Positions 55,541 through 64,000 of a stretch of DNA of 64,000 nt are shown here, in pieces. The stretch comes from Haematococcus lacustris. Its lineage: Eukaryota; Chlorophyta; Chlorophyceae; Chlamydomonadales; Haematococcaceae. The translations under genes were made by a program, and so were the position numbers. The notes beneath the pieces were generated by a model. It worked only from the letters and a program-made list of their open reading frames with translations. It was not told the origin of the DNA and made no database searches. The stretch is from positions 885,466-949,465 of the forward strand of contig JASKMD010000009.1 of assembly GCA_030144725.1 (NCBI GenBank), written 5' to 3'. Positions within the stretch are counted from its first letter, which is position 1. Every line of letters starts with the position of its first letter.

Positions 55541-55683
55541 GTTGTGAAATTCGCGGCCCATTTGCGTCGCGACGGATGCACGGAGTTACGTAAGACTTGT
55601 ACCGTTCGAACGGCCTCTTTCCCTTCTTTCGATTGAGCTATGGTCGGTCCAATCGCGACCGGTCCTTGTTTATCGTGAGTGTC

Positions 55684-58600
55684 TCAATGCCGTCTGGTCC
55701 TGGGGCTTTGCCCCCTGACATCCTACTGAGGCATTCCTGGAAGCCTGCCTTGTCCATGATGGCTGTGTGTAGCCAATGTACGTTTTGGCAGGTGTGCATC
55801 GTGAAGGGGTCGTCCGCTTTGGCGCGGGCCCACGGGTAGTTTCGAGTCTGCGTGTTTGTGTAGTTGCAAATTTTGGGGGTCGGCGGCGTGAGCTTTTGTC
55901 TGTAGGCCTCGGTAATTATCCGGTTCAGGTCGGCCGGGGCCGTGCATATCTTGTTGGTGGTGGGGTCGGCTAGCGCCTGCAGGCCTTTGTGATCGGTGCG
56001 GGACGGGCGCAGGATGTATTTGTTCGCTTTCTTAGGCTGGGTGCTTATTAGTTGTTGCATTCTGACACGGGCTTTGGCGATGGCGAGTGCGGAGTCGTCG
56101 TCGTCTAGCTTGTGAATTTGGTCGCGGTACGAGATGGTCAGCTGGGCGAGCGCGGCCTGCACGTGATTTTCGGTTGTGTCGTCGCCCTGGCGCGCTTTTA
56201 CCGCCTCCCTTGTTTCCGCATTTGTCGTATCTGTTTCTGGGATAAGTTCATCGATGGTTGGGTACACGTTGTTTTGCTTGAAAAACACTCTAGCCTTCCG
56301 GCTGAGTTCTCTAGTGGTTTTGAGCTTTTTGCCTAGTGCCTGTCTAATCCTACACATGGTTCTGCGTTGGTAGTGTTGGCCCCCCCTTGTTAGGGTCTTA
56401 GTATTGCACGTCTTGATAGCTGTCGTCCTGCAGGTTTGCAGTAGGGTTGTGAGCATGGTAGCTGCGGTGTCTACAGCTTCCCTGGCTGGGAGGCCTGCTA
56501 CCAACGTTAGGCGCTGTGGTTGTTGGGGGTTGGCCTTGTCAATCGTGGTCAGGAAGTGGATAGCATCAGTGTACATGGGAGCAAGGTATGTTGTCAAGTG
56601 TGCGTGCAGTTGTGGGGCACCTGAGCTGGGTTGTTGCACTGCCAGGCGGTAGGCTTCCCTGTCCTTATTGGTAATGGGGGTGGTAAGGATGGTGTGGCTG
56701 TGCTTCTGAGGTTTTTGTGGGGCTGCCAGGTCTATGCCCAGTCGGGCTGTACTGAGTGTGGCGGTGAGTGGTCTGTGGTCACTAAGATATGCGTTTGTGT
56801 CGACGTGCGTGCGGTGCTCAGGGCCGTGTCTTGCGTCGCGCGTCAGTATGGCGTCGATGCGGCTGTTGCAGTGCGGTTGTTGGTAGGTCCAGGCCCGGTC
56901 GCCGGAGTCAGCTTCTGACAGGCGCATCTCTGTGGCGAACTCCCTCATCATGGTGTCTTGTGTGTATTCGGTGTGTTCGGAGCGATCCTCTGTTTTCATC
57001 GTGGCGTTGATATCTCCCGCCAGGATAAGTGAGCCGGGCAGGTGCCCAGTGGCTGTTCGTATATAATCTTGCATCTTCTTCCGTAATGGGAGCGCGTCGT
57101 CGTTGTTCCCCGAGGGCCAGTACGTGGCGACGAGTGTGAGCTCTTCGCTTTGCCGTTGGCGGAGGCTCAGGATGACGCAGCGGGTATTTACATCCGCATC
57201 TGTGCACGGTTGTATCATGGTAGCTTGCATCTGGATGGCTAGATCATGTCTGATGCCAATGAGGACTTCGCTGTGGCCTTGGTGGCGGTGGACAGTGTAG
57301 TTGGGCATAACCCTCTTCAGCCAGCCAGAGCTAGGGTTGTTGCTCCTGGGTTGGGTCATGGTTTCAGTAAGGATCAGGATGTCCGGGCTTTGGCTATGCA
57401 CAAGGTTCAGAACTTCGTTTCTAGATCTGTGTAGGCCTCTGACGTTGAAGGTTGTGAGGGTGATGTGTTGCCGGTTGGGGGTGGGTGGCGGTGGGGGGCT
57501 GTGATGTTGGTTCCTACCAAGGTCGATGTCGGGCGTGGATTTAGGTGCCTCGTCTATGGCGGACACTGGCCCAGTGTTGTGGGTCTTAGCGGTGGGTTTG
57601 CAAAGATATTTAAACATGAGGGTTTGAGTGTGTGTGTCGTTACCGTGTCTCTTGGTGACTCGAACGCGCTTTTTGGCAGCGTCGGTGGCGGTGTCGAGGG
57701 GCGTAGTGGGTCGATGAATACGTGTCGTTGTTTGCGGACGGAGAGTGACCGTGGGTGTGTCCCGGCGCTGTCGCAGCCGGGTAGGCTCGTCGTGTGGGGG
57801 GGTGCCCTCTGCTGTCGCCCTGCGCTTGCTATCGGTTGTACAGCTGGTCTCGGCGGTAGTGGTGGTCACGTGCAAGGGGCCAGGGGTCTCTCTTGCCTCT
57901 GTGTGGTCTGTGGTAAGATCTATCGGGTCCAGGTGATCTCGGAAGTGTGCTACAAGCGCTGTAGGGGTGGTGGCCTCCAGTGGGTCCGCTATCCAGATCT
58001 CCCTCCTAATGAATCTTGTGTGTCTCACGTCGCCTGTGCAGATAGTGAGGATGTTCCCTTGGAGGCTGCTCCAGTCGTCAGATGTAGAGAGTGGTTTCGG
58101 CACCCAGTTGAAGGAGTCCAGCTGGTGCCACCCTTGTTGCGTGTGCTTGATGGCAGTAGCGTGTTGGTGTGATAGTAGGATGACAGCCTCAGTGTGAGTT
58201 GAGCCGGTGCTTGTTATAGCGTTAGTGATCGTCTCAGGGGTGAAACTCTGGGTGGGTAGGTAGGTTGAGGCTGGATGCAGGTACATGTGCATCTCATGTT
58301 GTTTGCGATGAAGGTAGTGATTCAGTGTGTCAGATGAAAACTTGCCTTTCGCATGGTAGATATGGTCGGTTTTGAAAGTTTGGATTGTGTGTCCTGCAGC
58401 TCGTGCTTCTTGTGCCAAGTGTTGTAGGTGCTCTGCTAGCTGCTTGCAGTGGTTAATGACTGCATGGTAGTCTATGCATTTCTTTCCCATGGCCATGTTG
58501 AAAGCATGCACTAGGCAGCACTCTTCGTATTGCCTTTCCATGTAGGGATGAGCTAGGTTCTGGGCTGTAACTTTGTAGGGGGTGGGTTCGACGGCTGTGG

Positions 58601-61600
58601 TGTTGCGGTTGTGGGTGCTTGTATGTTCCGCGTGGCTAATGATGTTGTGGATGCCTTTTTCTTCGCACAGGCGTATCTGCTCCCGTGAGCGGGTGTTGGG
58701 CGTGATGACAAAGAGCTGGTGCATAGTCCGCTTGGCTGCAGCAGGGATGCGCGAGATGGGCGTCGGTGTTGATTTCATGGAGTCCAGTAGGTGCCATGTG
58801 CCGCCTTTGCATGTCATGGCCATGCTGTGGCCTGGCCTTCTGCACAGAAATGTGTGTGTGCCGTACTGGCAGGCGAGGTTCCCAAGGTTGTTAGCAGTCC
58901 AGTCATTGGGTTGGTTGAGTTGGGCAATGCTTTGTACTGCTAGGCCATAGTGGACCCGCAAGTACATCTCAATGACTTCGTCCGAGTAGCCGCCAGCGCC
59001 TCTTGCCATCAGCCACGCGCCGCGTTCGGAGTAATCTGTTAGTTGGAGGAGCCTATTGTCGTAGAAGTGGTCAATGTCATGCATGGTGACCCACTCGTGG
59101 CCTGCGGCGTTATTCAAGGAGTAGATCTGACACGCGGAGCTGTGCCGGGCCTGTTGATAATGCTCGTTGATTGGGCCAGGGTTGGCTTCGACATCCCCAG
59201 CGGCTAGCAGGAGCCAGGCCAGGTAGACCGCCCGGGCGGCAGATAGGGGGTCCACAGTGCCCGGTGTATTTTCTGTTCTATTCCTATTCGCTGCAACCTC
59301 GTAGGTGCAGTAGACATGCAGGGTGCTATTGAAGTGATTGACTGTGAAAGGGTGGCTGCTGTTGGCGCCGTGTGTGGAGAGGTGAAACCTGTTGGCCAGC
59401 TTGCAAAGGGCACAAGAGGCTGCTTGAGTGCCGTCTATCCCTATCATGAGGTTGTAGCATGTGGTTCTAACTGTCGCTCTAATACGGCTAAGTAGTTTCT
59501 TGTGCTTCTTGAGGCAACGTTTGGAGTCCTTTTTTGTTGGCTTTAGGGGGTGATTCATGCGTTGATAGGTAGTGGTAAGCAAGTGTGTGCATATCACAGT
59601 GAGCATGAGCATGTTCATCAGTTTCTCTTGTTGTCTTATGATTATCCCGATATGTGTGGGCTGTGGTTGGTTGTGAGGAGGATATGGTTGTTGGTGGGTG
59701 TCTTGCATGTCGGCATATGTAGCTAGCATATCCGTGTCATACGGCTGGTCATGCCAACCTGCAGCGGTCAGGGCTGGCAGGTGGTGGTGGGGTTGATCAA
59801 CATAGCGCTTGTCAGCCTGCATGGCAGCATGTGTAGCTGGCATCTCTGTGTCGTACGGCTGGTCATGCCAACCTGCAGCGGTCCGGGCTGGCAGGTGGTG
59901 GTGGTGGGGCTGAGCAGCATGTCGCCTGTCAGCCTGCATGACTGCATGTGTAGCTGACATCTCCGTGTCGTACGGTTGGTCATGCCATCGTGTAAGGCTG
60001 AGGGCATTACAAAAGAGCGCTACATGGTGTTCGCCGGGTCTGGCATGGCAGAGGGCGCAGCTCAGGCCGCACAGTTCTACCCTATTTGAGTTGGGGAGGG
60101 CGGGTCGTGCAGTGCTTGGGTATAGTGTCCAACCCCGCTCTCCATCTCTCACGTCCCATTCAAATTCCTCCCTATCTGTCTTAGGTGGGTAGGCAGTCCA
60201 TGGGACTGTCCAATCTAGAGCTTTTCCATCGTCTCTTGCGTTTTCCTCCCAGCCGGTCCCGGCCTCTGCCTCTTCAAGCCTCTCCTTCCTGGGGTGCCCA
60301 GGCCTGCAGGTCGGCTTGCTCAGGTGCTCAGTTGAGTATCTCCAGTCTCCTGTGGCCAGGGCAGTGGTGGACGTTAGCCTGTATGTGGCGCTCTTATCTG
60401 TGGGATACGTGCTAGCGTAATGTGGAAGGTCTGCTGCTAGCGTCTGTACAATGTACCCCGTCGGTTGCATGTGCTTAGTGATGGCCTGGGGAGTGGTTTG
60501 TGTCGAGTGGGGCTGTGTATGGTGTCTTGGCTGGTACCTGCAGCAGTGTCCCCATGAGCAGCGTGCGTCTAGGCTGGCGATAGTGGTGCTGGGGGTGTTA
60601 TGGATGTGGTACAGGTGGGATGATGTGTTAATGTGTGGGCTGTTGTTGCGTCCCGCCATGTGGGTATATGGTGCTGCAAGTTGAGCGTGTGGTGGTTGGG
60701 GACTAGCTTTGACCGGTGTGGCCTCCTGTCTCACCTCGTGTTCCTCCAGGCCCTCCATGTTGGCATCTTCTGGGTTCATGTCCTCACTATGGGGTGAAGT
60801 TCCTGTGGGTATGTATAGAGGAGGCGTCATGTGGGGATACCAGCTGTACCTCTGTTGATTGACTGTGTTGTAGCCCTGTATAAGTTGAGTCAGCACCTGT
60901 GGCCTCCAAGAGTCGCTGTCCCAAGTTGCGGCTGCTGGCAGGACGCTCCAGACCTCTGTTTGGCCGGTATGCCAGACGCTCGGCGCTGTATGGCGCAACC
61001 TGCAGTGGTGGTGATCCAAGTTAAGGTAGATCAGAGATATCACAGCATAACCAGGTTTGACAAGGGAGCCATTTCCGACCTGCGAGCCCCGCATGGCGGC
61101 CGCTTCTCCATGCGCGACAGGGTTGCTCCACATCATGCCTCCAACGGCGTCTGCGACACAATGCAGGTCTCGCCATGGGTTCATGTTGGTGTGTTTGTCA
61201 TGGTGTTGTTGTGTGGCAGGGTACCACTCTTGGCAGTCTTGGTCTACCTGGCAGGTCGGCGTTGTGTTGCGGTAGGGGTGGGTATCCATCCCCATTACCA
61301 CCTGTGGCGCCAGGTTGGATGTGGGGTACCTGTGTGGGCAGCAGGTAGTGGGGTCCGTTTGGGTGAAGAGGTGCTCAGCCCATATGCAGGGTTGGTGTGT
61401 TGTTCCTATCAGCAGCTGTTTTGGGTGTTGGGTCTGGGGGCTGCCATGGTCCCTTACCGGGTTAGTGATCCCATTCACAGGGGGCGCTGAGCCTGTGCTC
61501 TGATCCTCCACCGTCTTCTCCCCTGCGGTGAGGGGGTGTAGATCGGGGTGGTGGTGGGTGTTGGGTTGACTGCATGTGTGGTGTGGGTGGTGAGGATCTA

Positions 61601-62200
61601 TTTGCAGGCATGCCGGCTGCGTGTGAAGAGGTACCTGGCCTACTCCCGCCCGCCAGGCCGTGATTTCCAATGGGGCCCTCCAGTCCCCGGCACAGGCGCT
61701 GTGCCGATCGCTCCGCACTGTCCGGTGCCACCTGCATTGGTCACAAGGGCTGTGCCTTTTGGTCCATCTATTGTGGCTGGAGCTCCCTATAGTGTGTTGT
61801 GGTGTCGGGCCAGTGATATGGTCAGCTTGACGCAAGTGTGTGGTAGTCATGCTTACCAGCGGGGCATGGCTGCTAGCGGCCAGTTTGCGTGCCAGCGAGT
61901 CCCCCCATACTTTGCCTTTGACCACTTCATTCCCTGCATCATGGCAGTGGGTGGGGGGTATGTGGGCCACCGTGTAGTTGATGTGGTGATAGTGTTGTGA
62001 GTGTGTATGTGAGAAGGTATGGCAAGGGGAGGTGGGTGGGCAGCATACCTGGTGGGTTTTGGCCAGATGTCTCGTGCACCTGTGGGTGTTTCGGGTCATT
62101 GGCCGGTGCTTTGCTTGGGGCAGGGGCCTGCGAGGTTCAAGGCAGGTCATCAGCGTATTGTTAATACATTGCTGTGGGTGGCTACTCTTACTATCATAAG
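55684..62200 (-). CDS. Dualen-like LINE polyprotein, 5' half: 2A motif, two cysteine-peptidase-like regions, APE, start of RT
   Basis: The frame is open without a stop from 63350 to the insertion junction at 55684 (about 2,555 codons), far beyond chance; how much of the first 1,000 codons is translated is unknown. In order on -: a His/Pro/Thr-rich leader; three tandem copies of a WHDQPYDTEM unit (about 59735-59990); two Cys-rich SCALC motifs; the 2A motif (59172-59195). Then come a region with ACQIYSLNNAAGHEW ... GHSMAM ... WHLLDS (about 58790-59135) and one with YEECCLVHAFNMAMG ... HATAIKH ... WHQLDSFNW (about 58090-58540). Both show the Cys-His-Asp order of Josephin/papain-fold peptidases. 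APE endonuclease lies at about 56760-57460 (FNVRGLH, LTETMTQ, AGDINATM, SRIDAIL, SDHRPL). It ends SGGKAPGPDGIE, the start of reverse transcriptase, where the transposon cuts in. Confidence 0.82.
59172..59195 (-). other. 2A ribosome-skipping motif DVEANPGP
   Basis: The codons read DVEANPGP (residues 1386-1393 counting from 63350), matching the D(V/I)ExNPGP consensus. They are preceded by the hydrophobic stretch AVYLAWLLLAAG, as active 2A peptides usually are. Ribosomes skip the Gly-Pro bond at such motifs, releasing the upstream product and continuing with the downstream one. The predicted break separates the leader from the peptidase/APE/RT product. Several APE-type LINEs of animals and trypanosomes carry 2A. 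Confidence 0.85.
59735..59990 (-). repeat. Three in-frame tandem units in the LINE leader
   Basis: WHDQPYDTEM (or TDM) followed by about 28 residues rich in His, Ala and Gln occurs three times at 113-117-bp spacing. The first two copies are close; the third is more diverged. The reading frame is kept through all three. Confidence 0.85.
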
Positions 62201-62264
62201 TCCACCTGGTGGTAGTATGGTTAGTTGGTGGTGGGATGTTGGTGGTGATGGGGTAGTATCCTAC

Positions 62265-63176
62265 CTTCAGAGAGGGGATGATGCCCGCTGTAATGGCGAG
62301 CTCGTCAAAGTCGCTGATGCTTCCGCTGCTCCCCCTGCTTGATCTGTTGCCCTGGCTTCCAGCAGGGTCCCCCTTGCCGCGGCCCCCAGTTGGGGAGGGT
62401 CCTCGGCTATTGCCAGCTCCTAGCTGGGGTTGTCCTCTGCCTCCAATTGCAGGCTGCCCTCTGCCTGCTGTGTATGGCCTGCTGCCAGCGGGGGGGCGCA
62501 GGGTCTGGGAGGTGCCTGCGGAGGTGGGGGGAGGTCTGATGGGAATAGCAGCGCTGGGATCCTGTAGCTGGGCTTGTGCCGCTACCAGCCGCAGGCTAAG
62601 ACCCAGGCCCATACGAGGGGCGGCTCTGGGTGGCTGGGTGGGCGGCTGATGGGAGCCCGCCCGGATGACCTCAGGTGCCATGGTGCAGTTGGTGTTGTCC
62701 CTGGCAAGCCACGCATGGAGCATGTATTGCATGCCCGTAGTGTAGAGTGAGGAGAGGGCATTGGCGTCGCGGACATACTGCAGCATGCAGTCTTCCGCAG
62801 TGGCGCAGACTGAGCGCAGCACGAAAAAGTCCAGTCCAGAGATGTAGTTGAGCCCTGTGAGGTCGCGGTTGATGCCGACGCTATCATGCTCCTCCTCCCC
62901 CACAATGGAGGAGAAGAGAACTGGCGGTCTGGGTCTCTCCTTCTGCGGCACCGGGCCAATCATGTGCCGCGGTAGCCCTGCGTGCAGCCCTTCCCACTCC
63001 GCTTTGCATAGCAGTGCCGAGAGCACGTTGATCTGGTCCTGCTTGCTGCCTGCCCTCAGAAGCACTACTGAGTGGCGACGCAGGTCGCTGTCAGACTCCA
63101 GGCTGGAGCCGTCCACAGCGCAGAAGACCATAGCGGCTGCAGCTGCGTTGCTGCCCTCTGTCGTGAAGGTGGTCAC
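62265..63176 (-). CDS. 304-codon exon of an unrecognised host gene
   Basis: On -, an AG acceptor (CATGCAG before 63176) and a GT donor (AAG then GTAGG at 62265) bound exactly 304 open codons. It reads VTTFTTEGSNAAAAAMVFCA, later GSKQDQINVLSALLCKAEWE, RPPVLFSSIVGEEEHDSVG and LNYISGLDFFVLRSVCATAE, then a Gly/Arg/Pro-rich linker (GRGQPAIGGRGQPQLG) and ISDFDELAITAGIIPSLK. The first 190 residues look globular. I do not recognise the family. A short exon with a start codon may precede it (MHMQ just upstream). The next exons in this direction would lie beyond the LINE, which appears to have inserted in the following intron; I could not find them. Confidence 0.5.
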
Positions 63177-63310
63177 CTGCATGTGCATGTTGACACTGTG
63201 ACCACTTTTTCGGTTGCAAAACCGAGAGAGTTGTTTGCGACCTAGCGTAACAGCGTCTGCTAAAGCCAAGCGTACCACCGCAACCAGCACGTCATTTCCA
63301 GCCGAACGAG

Positions 63311-64000
63311 ATGAGAACCGCCAGACGACCTCTGGAGGCGACGGGCACACTGGCCTACATCAGCCACGCCGTCAGCCTGCAGACCGGTAAGCGCATCAGC
63401 GCTGCATACCTCATCGTCCTGCTGTTACTTTGCTGCTCTGACCTATCCAACAGCAAAAACACAGCAGATCCCTACGGTAACGATGGGTATAGCCACAGGG
63501 AGATGGCAGCCGACTGGATAGCGACAGCTGCGGACTGGCATAACAGCAGACAGTCACAACAACGTTGCAACCTTTACAACAATCAACCCAAGCCCAGCAC
63601 GCCCGTATGCGGCTTGACCTCCTTGCAACCTCTGCGCTATAACTATCCGCAGACACAACTCGGAGATAACTCGGAGAAGCATTTGGCGACACAACTCGGA
63701 GATAACTCGGAGAAACATTCGGTGACACAACTCGGAGACAACTCGGAGAAACATTTGGTGACACAACTCGGAGATAACTCGGAGAAACACTCGGTGACAC
63801 AACTCGGAGATAACTCGGAGAAACATTTGGGGACACAACGAGGAAAGAACTCGGTGACCAAACAACTCGGAGACAGATGGAGAAAACCACAAACCACTTG
63901 GAGCTGGCTTAGGGCATCCCAATATTGGTGGCCTCAGCCAAACAAACCTGATGCTAACATCATACGGCGACACAAGGCAAAGGCCAACACCTCATGTGAT
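63311..64000 (+). CDS. Open frame with 12-residue tandem repeat, running off the window
   Basis: From ATG at 63311 the + frame is open for 230 codons to the last base, with no stop. It starts MRTARRPLEATGTLAYISHA, then a hydrophobic stretch AAYLIVLLLLCC (about residues 36-48) that could be a signal anchor. A hydrophilic part with several Trp and Cys follows, then five to six copies of TQLGDNSEKHxV, then a Trp/Lys-rich segment (RWRKPQTTWSWLRASQYWW). The 36-bp repeat unit keeps the frame. The gene diverges from the - exon at 62265-63176 with about 135 bp between. Alternatively this is the 5' leader of another retrotransposon; I do not recognise it. Confidence 0.4.
   Translation, partial: MRTARRPLEATGTLAYISHAVSLQTGKRISAAYLIVLLLLCCSDLSNSKNTADPYGNDGYSHREMAADWIATAADWHNSRQSQQRCNLYNNQPKPSTPVCGLTSLQPLRYNYPQTQLGDNSEKHLATQLGDNSEKHSVTQLGDNSEKHLVTQLGDNSEKHSVTQLGDNSEKHLGTQRGKNSVTKQLGDRWRKPQTTWSWLRASQYWWPQPNKPDANIIRRHKAKANTSCD
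63654..63840. repeat. 36-bp tandem repeat, about five copies
   Basis: The unit starting CACAACTCGGAGATAACTCG and ending with a [20 protein letters not shown] segment repeats with few changes. At 36 bp it is a multiple of three and is in frame with the + open frame. Confidence 0.95.

Larger units (their letters stand above)
50565..55681. mobile_element. Non-autonomous CACTC-terminus DNA transposon (EnSpm/CACTA-like) inserted in the LINE
   Basis: It begins CACTCACGATAA (50565-50576) and ends TTATCGTGAGTG (55670-55681), perfect 12-bp inverted repeats extended imperfectly to about 30 bp (AAGG, then CCG, then CGCGA shared). It is flanked by a 2-bp direct repeat TC (50563-50564 and 55682-55683). 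CACT termini, 2-3-bp target duplication and subterminal repeats are features of the EnSpm/CACTA superfamily. Arrays of the palindrome ATCTGTACAGAT lie just inside both ends. The interior is satellites plus a little unique sequence; I see no transposase. Excision with one TC restores the LINE frame exactly, which confirms the boundaries. Confidence 0.85.
45120..62200 (-). mobile_element. Very large non-LTR retrotransposon of the Dualen (RandI) type, interrupted once
   Basis: The two halves (45233-50564 and 55684 to about 62200) are one element split by the transposon at 50565-55681. It carries both an APE endonuclease before the reverse transcriptase and a PD-(D/E)XK-like endonuclease after it, the hallmark of the Dualen family known from Chlamydomonas. 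The 3' side ends near a run of AAG triplets (45196-45216). I cannot fix the 5' end: the frame is open up to 63350, but 62265-63176 looks like a host exon, so the element probably starts at or below about 62.2 kb, inside a host intron. No long terminal repeats are seen. Confidence 0.82.

Overview
The window looks like nuclear DNA of a chlorophycean green alga (Chlamydomonas/Haematococcus-like). The reasons are: high GC with many penta- and hexanucleotide arrays; genes cut into many short exons with GTGAGT/GTGCGT-type donors; a Dualen-type retrotransposon, a clade described from Chlamydomonas; and Fanzor-bearing elements. The genus is a guess. Most short open frames here are chance frames or run through simple repeats.

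Host genes. RPB6, a shared RNA polymerase subunit, lies on + at 4375-5692 in five exons. A NIMA-related kinase of the NEK1/NEK5 type lies on - at 7919-20377 (about 16 exons: kinase domain, long coiled coil, conserved NEK1-like C-terminus). Head to head with it, an ankyrin-repeat TRP-like six-helix cation channel lies on + from about 22077 to 39308 (about 33 exons). At the right end, a 304-codon exon of an unrecognised gene (62265-63176, -) and an open + frame with a 12-residue repeat (63311 to the window edge) diverge from each other.

Fanzor family. At least seven internally deleted copies of one element family lie in the left 37 kb (1385-2241, 6530-6991, 16710-18114, 28357-28548, 30968-31090, 32598-32988, 35696-36755). 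Two copies keep the C-terminal RuvC-II/RuvC-III part of a Fanzor, the eukaryotic TnpB-like RNA-guided nuclease. One keeps the spliced N-terminus. Nearly all keep the 3' noncoding end, which carries a strong hairpin and could be a guide-RNA scaffold. Every copy inside a host gene is antisense to that gene.

Dualen-like LINE and nested transposon. From about 62.2 kb down to about 45.1 kb (-) lies a very large non-LTR retrotransposon. In order it has a 2A ribosome-skipping motif, two cysteine-peptidase-like regions, APE endonuclease, reverse transcriptase, PHD finger, RNase H, CCHC knuckle and a C-terminal PD-(D/E)XK-like endonuclease. Its reverse transcriptase is split by a 5,117-bp insertion (50565-55681). 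The insertion has 12-bp perfect inverted termini beginning CACTC, a 2-bp TC target duplication and subterminal palindrome arrays. Removing it with one TC exactly restores the LINE frame, so the LINE was intact when it was hit. The insert is filled with satellites, including a perfect 1.5-kb TGTGG array, and has no transposase.

Between the channel and the LINE (39.3-45.2 kb) is a graveyard of L1-like LINE pieces and hexanucleotide arrays.
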